Below are positions 1 through 11,508 of a DNA stretch of 64,000 nt, in pieces. Position 1 is the first letter of the stretch; the number at the start of each line of letters is the position of its first letter. The position numbers were made by a program, and so were the translations under genes. The stretch is from NCBI RefSeq assembly GCF_042647465.1, contig NZ_JBHRVN010000004.1, one strand, 5' to 3'. The notes beneath the pieces are model-generated. The model did not search any database. It saw nothing but the letters and a program-made list of their open reading frames with translations, and was not told the origin of the DNA. The DNA is from Wagnerdoeblera intermedia (GTDB lineage Bacteria; Pseudomonadota; Alphaproteobacteria; Rhodobacterales; Rhodobacteraceae).

Positions 1-1
1 G

Positions 2-496
2 GTGGAGAAGCGTATCCGTGGCCTGAGCGATGTCGAGCGGCTGGCGGTGCGCAAGGCCGAGAGTGCAGCCTTGATGGATGATCTGAAGCGGCAGCTGACA
101 GAGATCCGCGACGCCGTCGCGTCGCAGTCCTCGATTGGCAAGGCCGCGGCCTATACCTTGAAGCATTGGCAAGGACTGACTGTCTTCCTGCAGGACGGTC
201 GGATCGAGGTGGACAGCAACATCGTCGAGCGCGCCATCAAGCCGGTATGCCTGACGAGAAAGAACGCACTTTTCGCCGGCTCTGCCAGCGGCGGCGAGAG
301 CTGGGCTGTCTTGGCCTCGCTGGTCAACACCTGCAAGATGAACGACATTGACCCAGAGACCTGGCTCTCCGATGTGCTCGAGCGCATCGTCTCGGGGCGC
401 ACCACGATCAACCGGCTCGATGAGCTTCTGCCCTGGACCTGGAAGGCGGCACGCCTGGCCAAGGCCAACGACACTCTGGAGGCGCAGGCTGCATGA
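2..496 (+). CDS. IS66 transposase TnpC, C-terminal fragment (cut by window edge)
   Basis: This is the last ~164 residues of an IS66 TnpC transposase. The DDE-core end is recognisable: the motif IEVDSNIVERAIKP, then TRKNALFAGS and a GGESWAVLASLVNTCKMN stretch, followed by the short C-terminal helical domain ending LDELLPWTWK. The full protein is usually above 500 residues, so most of it lies upstream of the window. It is open to its stop and overlaps the next gene by four bases, as in translationally coupled IS66 genes. It is different from the IS66 TnpC at 34029-35711, so the window holds two distinct IS66 lineages. Confidence 0.9.
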   Translation: MEKRIRGLSDVERLAVRKAESAALMDDLKRQLTEIRDAVASQSSIGKAAAYTLKHWQGLTVFLQDGRIEVDSNIVERAIKPVCLTRKNALFAGSASGGESWAVLASLVNTCKMNDIDPETWLSDVLERIVSGRTTINRLDELLPWTWKAARLAKANDTLEAQAA

Positions 497-1053
497 ACAC
501 ATCCACCCCGACCAGTGCGCCGAAGCGGCTCATGCTCGACGAGAAGGACTTCTTCGACGTCCTGCGTGCGCAGCGCCCCAGTCCGCCCGCCACCGATCCG
601 CAGACCTTGGATGGATACCTCACCGCGCTCATCATCGGGCCGCGCTTCATCGATCCTCGCCAATGGATCCCATCCTTTGTAGGCGAAGGTGCCCTCATGG
701 CGCCTGAACACACGACCGAGGCCAAGGCGCTCCAGTCCCTGGTTGCGGCCTACAACACGATCTCCTCGGGGCTGGGCGACACGCCCGGGACCTGGCGTCC
801 GCGGCTGGTTGCGCACGGCGGTGCGGCGGCTGCGCCCTACCTGTGGGCAGGTGGCTTCCTGCTCGGGACGAAGTTCGCGCCCAGGCTCTGGAAACCGGTA
901 TTGCAGGGCGCCGAGGGCGACCTGATAGGACCGATCAGAGAAATGGCCGACCCGCGTGCCAATCTTGATGCCGCCGCTGTCGCGAAGGTCGCCAAGGCCG
1001 TCGTCGCCATCCGCGCGCACTTCATGCCACGCAGGGCAAAGTCCTTCCGCTGA
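493..1053 (+). CDS. UPF0149/YecA-like protein carried by the IS66 element
   Basis: This 186-residue protein begins at an ATG overlapping the TnpC stop (ATGA). The segment LDGYLTALIIGPRFIDPRQWIPSF matches the start of the UPF0149 (YgfB/YecA) fold, in which a helical domain follows an LxGYLxAxxxGP motif. Genes of this family often travel as passengers at the 3' end of IS66 elements; their role in transposition is unknown. I see no C-terminal SEC-C zinc motif. Ending in basic RRAKSFR, it appears full length. The family call is by motif only. Confidence 0.7.
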   Translation: MNTSTPTSAPKRLMLDEKDFFDVLRAQRPSPPATDPQTLDGYLTALIIGPRFIDPRQWIPSFVGEGALMAPEHTTEAKALQSLVAAYNTISSGLGDTPGTWRPRLVAHGGAAAAPYLWAGGFLLGTKFAPRLWKPVLQGAEGDLIGPIREMADPRANLDAAAVAKVAKAVVAIRAHFMPRRAKSFR

Positions 1054-1118
1054 GAGCGATCCGCCCGTCAAGGCAGGTCGACAGCGGCCAGCTCGTGACG
1101 CTCACCTAGCAACTGTGT

Positions 1119-2126
1119 TTATCGGCTGAGGTGAGGCCGCCATGGGACGCCTGTTTTAAGGATGGCATTTGCGATTGTGACCAGCCTTCGGGCTATTGCG
1201 ACGATGACCAGCTTATGGGATTTGCCGCGTATTTTAAGGGTCTGCGCGACTGGCTTCAGAACAGGGTTGTGACACGCAGCAGCCAGTGCGGCCTGGAACA
1301 GGACATGTCTCAATGCGCGCTGACCTCCGGCGATTGCCGGTTTACCCCGCATTGCGCCACTGTCGTGCGGGATGGGCGCGAGGTCTGTCATCGCCGCAGC
1401 TTCGCCAGATGTCATCCGGCCGATTTCCGGCATTTCCGCGATCAGCATCGCTGCAGAGACCGGGCCAATCCCGGGGATCGACAGCAGAAGCCTTGCCTTT
1501 GCCGCTGAGGTTTCCTCCTGCCCAATGACGCTTTTGATCCTCTGCTCAAGTTCACCGACCTGAACGTCGAGCATTGCGAGAAGGTTAGCATCCATATCCT
1601 CGGGATCTGCACGAATGTCCTGTTTGCCTCACGTGCGGCTATCTGTGCAGAAAGCCATTTACGCATCTCGACCACCTGGGCCCTGCGTGTCGTTAACTCT
1701 CTGAGAACACGCAGGTTCTCTTCCGAAAGCTTCCGCCCGACTTCAGGCCTGAACAGCATGAACCGTGCGATGAGCCCGGCATCGATCCGGTCGGTCTTTG
1801 CCCGTGTGCCCCGTGAAAGGGCAAAGGCCTTGATCTGTGCTGGTGGGAGTTGCACCGCCTCCATGCCAGCGGCGACAAGCCTGGACCACAGCACCCATTC
1901 CTGACCGCCCGCCGTTCGGGAAAACGATCCCCCGGATCGTTTTCTGATCCTCCCGGCCCTCAAATCCGACCCGCACGGGCTGGGCCAGATCTTCGAACTG
2001 CGCAATAAGTTGTGCATGGCCTGCTGCGGTGTTCGGCAAGCGGAGCCGTCGCCCGCTCTGCACACAAAAGCCGTCGAGCCAATCGCGGGAAACATCTATG
2101 CCGATCACGGTTGCTGCTGGTACCAT
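1119..2126 (-). pseudogene. IS110-group transposase, broken by a palindromic insert and a frameshift
   Basis: The start codon at 2126 gives MVPAATVIGIDVSRDWLDGF, a typical DEDD-type IS110 N-terminus. Reading then breaks twice. Near 1920-1944 a palindromic insert shifts the frame, and the protein resumes in another frame at GGQEWVLWSRLVAAGMEAVQ and KTDRIDAGLIARF. Near 1617 a second frame change leads into the C-terminal transposase_20 region (LLLSIPGIGPVSAAMLI, HVLFQAALAAACHNP). The pieces together cover the usual ~310-330 residues, so the gene was once complete and is now inactive. The insert is described separately. Confidence 0.85.
1920..1944 (-). repeat. Palindromic insert, copy A (inside IS110 transposase)
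   Basis: Two perfect 11-base arms, GAAAACGATCC and GGATCGTTTTC, flank CCC. On the coding (minus) strand the palindrome is preceded by GAGGATCA (1945-1952) and followed by CCGA. It lies between the codons for GFE and GGQEW of the transposase. Compared with the expected family sequence there, the net gain is about 43 bases, which shifts the reading frame. Three close copies follow within 1.7 kb. Confidence 0.9.
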
Positions 2127-2242
2127 ATCACTCTCTCTTTCTTATATTTCGCGGCCCCGCAAAACAGGCCACCGTCAACTGTTCGAGACGGTGAGAGAGG
2201 CAGGATCAGCCTGCTAGCGATCGTGGTCATGCCACAAGGTGT
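2127..2242. other. Non-coding region upstream of the IS110 transposase, possible bridge-RNA locus
   Basis: No gene is seen here. IS110-group elements usually encode their bridge RNA in the non-coding left end just upstream of the transposase, which is where this stretch sits. Short stem-loops are visible, such as ACCGTC/GACGGT around 2170-2190 and GCAGG/CCTGC near 2200-2213. A stronger hairpin just outside (about 2260-2295, GC-rich arms CCCC..GCGGCTCC and GGGAGC..GGGG) may belong to the target or to the neighbouring remnant. The element's left tip was not located. The RNA call is positional inference. Confidence 0.3.
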
Positions 2243-2650
2243 TCAACGCTGTATCCTACCCCATCGCGGCTCCTGGCCGGGAGCTGCGACGGGGTAATGT
2301 AGCAGGCCAGAGCCACATAAGGTGTTCAGTCCCGGCATCTGGTGGATCGGATCGAGGATGAATCTTTCGGGCTCTGAAGTCCATATTTTGCAAATGTATT
2401 CGTAGGACGTAAGGCCGTTCAGGGTCTTCAGCCAGCGGGCATAGTTGTAGGCGGCCATGTAGTCGGCAAGGTGTGCCCTGAGCTGCTGGTGGTCTTGATA
2501 GTGGAAGCGTTTGCCCCCTCATCGGGAAAACGATCCCTCGGATCGTTTTCTGACCCTCTTCGACCTCTTTGATGGTTCGGTTCATCCGCTCCACCTGGCC
2601 ACGAGATGGCTGCGGAAATCTGAACAGCCGGGATAAGTGGATTTTCTGCT
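2243..2650 (-). pseudogene. IS481-type transposase, C-terminal remnant with palindromic insert
   Basis: The minus strand encodes GQVERMNRTIKE, the conserved rve-integrase motif around the catalytic glutamate of IS481-type transposases. After a frame change at the insert it continues with HYQDHQQLRAHLADYM, then YNYARWLKTLNGLTSYEY and DPIHQMPGLNT, the typical family C-terminus. The usual stop after LNT is missing, so the frame runs on to 2243. The N-terminal two thirds of the gene is absent, probably removed when the neighbouring IS3 element (from 2679) arrived. It is a dead remnant. Confidence 0.75.
2526..2550 (-). repeat. Palindromic insert, copy B (inside IS481-type remnant)
   Basis: Arms GAAAACGATCC and GGATCGTTTTC flank CTC at the centre. 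On the coding strand the flanks are GAGGGTCA before and CCGA after, one base different from copy A. The insert lies between RTIKE and KRFHY of the transposase, where the family normally has about three residues. The net gain is again about 43 bases with a +1 frame shift. Confidence 0.9.
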
Positions 2651-2742
2651 CAACAGCAGCATGATGCTGCAGCCACGCTGACGTTGCCCCTCGGAGCTGA
2701 TCCAATTTGAGTTAGACTCTGGCCCACATGAAAGGACCAGAG

Positions 2743-3020
2743 ATGAAGGGCAACAGGTTCACCGAAAAACAGATCATCGGCATACTCAAAGAGCATGAGG
2801 CGGGCATATCGGTCGCTGATCTTTGTCGAACGCACGGGGTCAGCGACGCCACTGTCTACAAGTGGAAAGCCAAATTCGGGGGTATGTCGGGGGTATGGAC
2901 GTCAGCGAGGCGAAGCGCCTGAAGGGTCTCGAAGACGAGAATGCCCGGCTGAAGCGTTTGCTTGCGGATGCAATGCTCGACAATGCAGCCCTGAAAGATC
3001 TGCTTGGAAAAAAGTGGTAG
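2743..3020 (+). pseudogene. IS3 orfA, frameshifted by an 11-bp duplication
   Basis: This encodes the helix-turn-helix (HTH_Tnp_1) protein that binds the IS ends. It begins MKGNRFTEKQIIGILKEHEAG with DLCRTHGVSDATVYKWKAKFGGM, the recognition helix region. The frame then breaks at a tandem 11-bp duplication (2876-2897) and continues in another frame as VSEAKRLKGLEDENARLKRLL, the leucine-zipper segment, to GKKW and a stop at 3020. An upstream ATG at 2728 would add five residues. Without the duplication it would be a normal ~88-residue orfA. Confidence 0.8.
2876..2897 (+). repeat. 11-bp tandem duplication inactivating IS3 orfA
   Basis: TCGGGGGTATG occurs twice in immediate succession (2876-2886 and 2887-2897). 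One copy fits the family's FGGM reading; the second adds 11 bases and shifts the frame. This looks like replication slippage or duplication during repair. Confidence 0.85.
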
Positions 3021-3295
3021 CGCCCTCCGCGAAGCGGCAAGCGGTCGCCCAGCTTGTGGCCAATCACAAGATGAGCGAGCGGCGGACGTGCCGGGTCATC
3101 GGCTGCTGTCGCATGTCGGTGCGATATAAAACAATCCGACAGGACGATCCCGTGTTGCGTGATCGGCTCAATGCGCTAGCGAAGGAGCGCCGTCGGTTTG
3201 GTTATCGGCGGCTGCATATCTTCCTTCGCCGCGAGGGGCATGAGGTCAATCATAAGCGGTTGTTCCGGATTCACCGTGAAGATGGAGGAGGATCA

Positions 3296-3320
3296 GGAAA
3301 CGATCCGGGGGATCGTTTCC
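3296..3320 (+). repeat. Palindromic insert, copy C (IS3 orfB)
   Basis: Arms GGAAACGATCC and GGATCGTTTCC flank GGG. The outermost arm pairs are changed together relative to copies A and B, so the palindrome is kept. GAGGATCA precedes it and CCGA follows. The insert lies between HREDG and VRRRGGR of the transposase, with a net gain of about 43 bases. Confidence 0.9.
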
Positions 3321-3614
3321 CCGACGACGTTGCACGTGCGTCGGCGTGGAGGGCGATAGCGGGCTATCGGCACGCGGGCGTCGGTTGCACTGCCGCTCCT
3401 GCCTAATCAGCGATGGTCACTGGATTTTGTCTCAGACCAGATGACCGATGGGCGGCGCTTCCGCATACTGACCGTGGTTGATGATTGCACGCGGGAATGC
3501 CTCGCGCTGATCGCCGACACTTCCCTTTCCGGCGCAAGAGTTGCGCGGGAGCTGGGCGCCCTGTTTGAGGCACGCGGCAAGCCTTTAACCATAGTCAGCG
3601 ACTGTCGAGGATCA

Positions 3615-3639
3615 GAAAATGATCCGGGGGATCATTTTC
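3615..3639 (+). repeat. Palindromic insert, copy D (IS3 orfB)
   Basis: Arms GAAAATGATCC and GGATCATTTTC flank GGG. The C-to-T change in the left arm is matched by G-to-A in the right arm, so pairing is preserved. GAGGATCA precedes it and CTGA follows. It is inserted right at the second catalytic Asp (IVSD / GTEF), with an estimated net gain of 43 bases. Confidence 0.9.
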
Positions 3640-3742
3640 CTGAGGCAGGGAACAGAGTTCACTTCCAATGCCATCCTGAGCTTCGTCCAGGAGCGTCAGA
3701 TCGACTGGCATTACATCGCCCCAGGCAAACCGACCCAAAACG

Positions 3743-4026
3743 CGTTGCAGGCTCTCTCGAACCGTGTATGGATGGCTCCCGCGTGACAAGGGTGATGTGA
3801 CTTCTGGCATCTGGTCGGGTGCGGCCATGTATTCGGCGTCTGATCTGTGGCTTCCCACGCGCCCTGATGAATGTTCGCTAACAGGTCTCTGGTCCCAATC
3901 AATGGCACGCGCTTTCTGCGCTCCGGTTCGAACGGGGTGTCCTGATCCCTGTGTCACCGCTCAATCTGCCATCATCTCACTTTGCCCTCGCCATTCCTTA
4001 GCCGGCCGAGATGGCCGGGATCTTCA
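3743..4026 (-). ncRNA. Candidate bridge (seek) RNA region of the IS1111-type element
   Basis: This 284-bp stretch has no convincing gene and lies directly downstream of the transposase stop, inside the element. In the IS1111 group the guide RNA that pairs with target and donor DNA is encoded in this position. The exact RNA limits and loops cannot be set from one copy. The call rests on position, length and absence of coding sequence. Confidence 0.4.
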
Positions 4027-5031
4027 TCAGACGGGTCGCCAGACCTCGCCTGTTCTGAGCATGGCCCAGATCGTGCGGGCCATACGGTTCGCCAGTGCGA
4101 CGGCTGCCACTTTCGCAGGCTTTGTCGCAAGGATCCGGCCCAGCCAGTCATTTTGTTCCCCGGCCTTGCGCCTGGCAGAGATCACGCCCATCGCGCCGAG
4201 ATAGAGAAGGCGCCTCAGATAGCGATTGCCCATCTTCGAGATGGAACCCACCCGGTGCTTGCCGCCACTCGAGTGTGGTTTCGGCGTCAGTCCTAACCAG
4301 GCCGATAGGTCCCGTGATGTCCGGAAGGCGCTGGTATCAGCGATATGCGCCACGATTGCGCTGGCCGTGATTGGGCCAATCCCCGGCATCGTCTGGAGTA
4401 GACGTGCCTGTTCATTCCTCTCAGCGGCTTCCCGGATTTGTCGGGTGACCTCATCAATGCGCGCCTGAGTGTCCATGAACTGGCGCGCCAGCAAATCGAG
4501 AGAGGTGATCACGGGCTCAGGTAGAGCGGCGCCGGCGGCCTCGCCGAGCAGTTTCCCGATATGATGCACGCCCTTGGCCACCACGATTCCGAACTCCCCG
4601 AGGTGTGCCCGGATGGCATTGGCCAGTTGGGTCTGCTGCCGGACCAGAAAATCCCTCACCCGGTGCTGCATCAGAACCGCCTGCTGCTCGGGCGTCTTCA
4701 CAGGCACAAAGCGCATGGAGGGCTGCACGACTGCCGTGCAGATGGCCTCGGCATCGGCGCTGTCGGTTTTGCCCCGCCTGACGAAGGGCTTCACATAAGA
4801 GGGCGGGATCAGCCGCACTTCATGGCCCAGCTTTGATAATTCCCGTGCCCAGTGATGGGCACCGCCACAGGCTTCCATGCCGATGAGACAGGGCGGTAAA
4901 CGCGAGAAAAAGACCAGCATCTGAGCCCGGCGAAGCTGCCGCCGCAGGACTACGGCACCGTCAGCATCGACGCCGTGCAGCTGGAAAACGGACTTGGCCA
5001 GATCGAGGCCGATTGTGGTAATCTCCTTCAT
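4027..5031 (-). CDS. IS1111-type transposase (IS110 family), intact
   Basis: This 334-residue protein starts MKEITTIGLDLAKSVFQLHG, where the Asp of GLDLAK begins the DEDD RuvC-like site. It continues with IGMEACGGAHHWAREL and RRGKTDSADAEAI (N-terminal catalytic region), then a coiled-coil linker. The C-terminal transposase_20 region has the MPGIGPITASAIVAH helix-hairpin-helix and the LGLTPKPHSSGGKHRVGSIS segment with the reactive Ser. NRYLRRLLYLGAM is typical of the IS1111 subgroup. Length is normal and no internal stops occur, so it could be active. A truncated relative sits at 45788. Confidence 0.93.
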   Translation of the reverse strand: MKEITTIGLDLAKSVFQLHGVDADGAVVLRRQLRRAQMLVFFSRLPPCLIGMEACGGAHHWARELSKLGHEVRLIPPSYVKPFVRRGKTDSADAEAICTAVVQPSMRFVPVKTPEQQAVLMQHRVRDFLVRQQTQLANAIRAHLGEFGIVVAKGVHHIGKLLGEAAGAALPEPVITSLDLLARQFMDTQARIDEVTRQIREAAERNEQARLLQTMPGIGPITASAIVAHIADTSAFRTSRDLSAWLGLTPKPHSSGGKHRVGSISKMGNRYLRRLLYLGAMGVISARRKAGEQNDWLGRILATKPAKVAAVALANRMARTIWAMLRTGEVWRPV

Positions 5032-5526
5032 GGGTGGCTCCCCTTAGGGTGATGTTATGACACCTCACTATGGCACAAAGCGATGCCGGGAGCCGGAGCC
5101 ATCCACTCCATCAGTGGCGTTCGTCTGCTCCGTATCGAGAGCTTCAACGGCCGCCTCCGCGATGAGTTCCTGAACGAGACCCTCTTCCCGTCGCTTGCAT
5201 GGGCCCGGGCTGCTCTGGCTGCCTGGCGGCAGGGTTATAACAATGAACGACCTCCCTCGCGGCTTGGCTGGAGAACGCCCGCCGAGTTCGCTCAGACCTT
5301 CGCCCCGCAACGGGGTCTGCCGCTGCGCAATATGACCAGCTACGCGCCAGCCCCCGTTGCTCAAACCGCCCACATGGCAAATCTAACAACGGAGTCTCGC
5401 TCGGCTTGGGTGAAACTTGGGGGCAACGTCAATCCGGATGATCCCTGATCCGATCACGCCTGCGAAGCATGACATTGAACTTATTGGTCATTTGGCAGGT
5501 ATTCTGCATCTGATGGATGCGAACAA

Positions 5527-5554
5527 CAAAAGACCCCCGGCGAAGCTCGGGGGT
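5527..5554 (-). terminator. Rho-independent terminator of the rRNA operon
   Basis: On the minus strand a hairpin with arms ACCCCCG and CGGGGGT (5533-5539 with 5548-5554) is followed by TCTTTT. It lies just past tRNA-fMet, the last gene of the operon. Confidence 0.8.
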
Positions 5555-5577
5555 TTGATCGGGTCGAAGTCGGTGTC

Positions 5578-5656
<79 letters not shown>

Positions 5657-5732
5657 TCCGTTCCCTGATGGGTTTGTGGTATCAGGGGGATTATATTTGA
5701 GATCGTCAGAGAGTTTCTGACAGACTTTATCA

Positions 5733-5849
<117 letters not shown>

Positions 5850-5938
5850 CGGTTAAAGTCTGTCAAACATCGGTTTGTTCAAGGGGTACACTGTTGGTGT
5901 AGTATGGTCTTCCGAAAGAGTCTTGCTTTTTCCGGATG

Positions 5939-8770
<2,832 letters not shown>

Positions 8771-9024
8771 TCCGATCCGGAAAGAGCAAGACTGCTCTTG
8801 ATCTCAGATCGGAAGCATACTTACCCACACACTGCTGGTTCACAGTGTGCTTGGTTAGTGTACTTGACTTGAACAGTATCATCTTTGGGGTCGAACCCCA
8901 GGCACATGCGTTACTTCGCATGTCCGGATGATACCGATGTTTAACTCTCTTAACGATGTCAAATTGTCGTCCGGTTGGACGTTCAAAGAGACGGTATCTC
9001 TTTGAAGATCGAACCGGGGAAGAA

Positions 9025-9101
9025 TGGTGGGTCAAGATGGACTCGAACCATCGACCTTACGCTTATCAGGCGTACGCTCTAACCACCTGAGCTACTGACC
9101 C
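9025..9101 (-). tRNA. tRNA-Ile (GAT)
   Basis: This 77-nt spacer tRNA begins GGGTCAGTAGCTCAGGTGG, with anticodon GAT in CTGATAA, T-loop GGTTCGAGTCC and an encoded CCA (9025-9027). It is the usual 16S-23S spacer tRNA. Confidence 0.96.
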
Positions 9102-9133
9102 ATTCCTGTCGTAGCCGTTTTGGGCTTTCGAAC

Positions 9134-9209
9134 TGGTGGAGCCTAACGGGATCGAACCGTTGACCTCCTGAATGCAAATCAGGCGCTCTCCCAGCTGAGC
9201 TAAGGCCCC
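9134..9209 (-). tRNA. tRNA-Ala (TGC)
   Basis: This 76-nt spacer tRNA begins GGGGCCTTAGCTCAGCTGG, with anticodon TGC in TTTGCAT, T-loop GGTTCGATCC and an encoded CCA (9134-9136). On the minus strand it lies between 16S and tRNA-Ile. The 9210-9363 spacer shows nothing else. Confidence 0.96.
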
Positions 9210-9356
9210 GCTTGAACGCGTGGCTGGCCACATGTTCAGCTTAACTTTTTGAAGGGATATGAGGACGGTCGGGCCGTATATGTTTGGAAGTTCTGACTGA
9301 ACTTCCTGCTAAGTGTTTCCTGTAGGTGATCAGCGAACTGATCCTCTGGTGGAAAC

Positions 9357-10828
<1,472 letters not shown>

Positions 10829-11034
10829 GAAACGATCTTGCGACCGTATCCTTGACGTCGAACCTTCGCACATCTGCTGCAACCATCAGGTTACAGCCAA
10901 ATTCTACATTTTATGTGCCAAGTTACCAAAAGTAACGTGACCCACAAACTGTGAAGCTGACACTCACATCATCGGACCGAAGTCCTAGTGAGCCGATATG
11001 CAAACATTCAATCATCGAAACGACCAAACCGCCC

Positions 11035-11063
11035 GCATATCCCTTCATCATCATCAATGTCAA
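11035..11063 (-). promoter_or_regulatory. Probable rRNA operon promoter
   Basis: On the minus strand TTGACA (11058-11063) is followed after exactly 17 bases by ATATGC (11035-11040). A perfect -35 box and near-consensus -10 about 200 bases before 16S fit an rrn P1 promoter with a leader from about 11028 to 10829. The leader holds no gene. Confidence 0.65.
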
Positions 11064-11508
11064 AGAGCGCGACCCGAGACGCAACAACAACCGGATAAGC
11101 TCAACTTCGCTGAGCCAACCGACCGCGTATCCATCAGATCTTCCCACAACAACCAGCCGTTTCCGTCTGCCCCGCTGCGGTGAAGGGGTGTTTAGACAGA
11201 CCGCGCGACAGGTGCAAGAGCGAAAAGTGCAGTTTGTGTGATTTTTCTCTAAGATGCTGAAAAATCTGAACCCCTGACCTCTGAGAGTTGCGGGAAGGCC
11301 GCCTGAAACGGGCCCTTAAACCGTTTCTGCTCCACTCTGGCGAATCTCATGGCGGGAGGCGGGGCTGGTCCGGGCTCATATCACGGTGAGGAATGCCCGT
11401 TCTGTGCTTTCGCTGACTGCGGGGACGTTGCTCCGGGGAGTTCAGAAAGATAGGAAGCCAATTCCCGAGTGGTTCGGCTAAGGTGCAGGTGATGAAGGAA
11501 CGGGCAGT
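11064..11508. other. Intergenic region between the rRNA promoter and metN
   Basis: This 445-bp divergent spacer has no convincing gene. It should carry upstream elements of the rRNA promoter at its left and the metNIQ promoter and leader at its right. A Shine-Dalgarno AAGGA sits just before the metN ATG at 11509. I looked for a SAM riboswitch because the downstream genes import methionine, but recognised no SAM-I or SAM-II core. Confidence 0.5.

Larger units (their letters stand above)
1..1105 (+). mobile_element. IS66-family element, right-hand part
   Basis: The window opens inside an IS66-type element. It contains the end of the TnpC transposase gene and a UPF0149-type accessory gene that starts four bases before TnpC ends. 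The likely outer end is the GTGAGCGTCACGAGC-like sequence read on the minus strand near 1091-1105, which resembles IS66 tips. I place the end at about 1105, just before the IS110 sequence begins. The left end is outside the window, so the inverted repeat cannot be confirmed and the boundary is approximate. Confidence 0.6.
3743..5131 (-). mobile_element. IS1111-type (IS110 family) element inserted in IS3 orfB
   Basis: The IS3 orfB coding sequence stops at about 3742 (…PTQNA) and resumes at about 5132 (ESFNGRL). Between them lies one intact DEDD transposase gene, about 284 bp of non-coding DNA beyond its 3' end and about 100 bp before its start. Subterminal inverted repeats TGGATGGCTCC are seen at 3769-3779 and 5095-5105 (complement), each 26 bp from the inferred edge. 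Subterminal repeats and a long downstream non-coding end are typical of the IS1111 group. Exact edges are uncertain by a few bases because the junction differs slightly from the intact family sequence. Confidence 0.8.
2679..5431 (+). mobile_element. IS3-family element, degraded and interrupted by an IS1111-type element
   Basis: The ends share the inverted repeat TGACGTTGCCCC (2679-2690; complement at 5420-5431). Inside are orfA and orfB of an IS3-type transposase with the usual A6G slippage site (3008-3014) between them. The element has collected an 11-bp tandem duplication in orfA, an in-frame TAG in orfB (near 3349), two palindromic inserts and an IS1111-type insertion (about 3743-5131). 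No target duplication is evident. Without the insertions its length would be about 1.3 kb, normal for IS3. Confidence 0.75.
3008..5448 (+). pseudogene. IS3 orfB (DDE transposase), multiply broken
   Basis: The catalytic subunit should be reached by -1 slippage on AAAAAAG at 3008-3014. Recognisable blocks: RRFGYRRLHIFLRREGHEVN near 3190; after copy C of the palindrome VRRRGGR then a TAG stop (near 3349) where lysine is expected; NQRWSLDFVSDQ with the first catalytic Asp; TVVDDCTRECLALIADTSLS; copy D of the palindrome at the second Asp (VSD/NGTEF); WHYIAPGKPTQNA; then the IS1111-type insertion; finally ESFNGRLRDEFLNETLF with the catalytic Glu at about 5131-5180. The frame runs past the IS end to a stop at 5446-5448. 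It cannot encode a working transposase. Confidence 0.85.

Noticed and set aside
151..1071. A 306-residue minus-strand frame
   Set aside because: It is antisense to the IS66 TnpC and UPF0149 genes, with no recognisable motif or ribosome site.
1900..3660. CRISPR-like array made by the four palindromes
   Set aside because: Spacing is irregular (70 bp to several hundred), the copies lie in coding sequence in both directions, and there are no spacers or cas genes.
1900..3660. Target duplications flanking the palindromic inserts
   Set aside because: Flanks were compared by eye and no convincing direct repeat was found at any of the four sites.
11280..11508. SAM riboswitch upstream of metN
   Set aside because: The context is right, but no SAM-I or SAM-II core sequence is recognisable.
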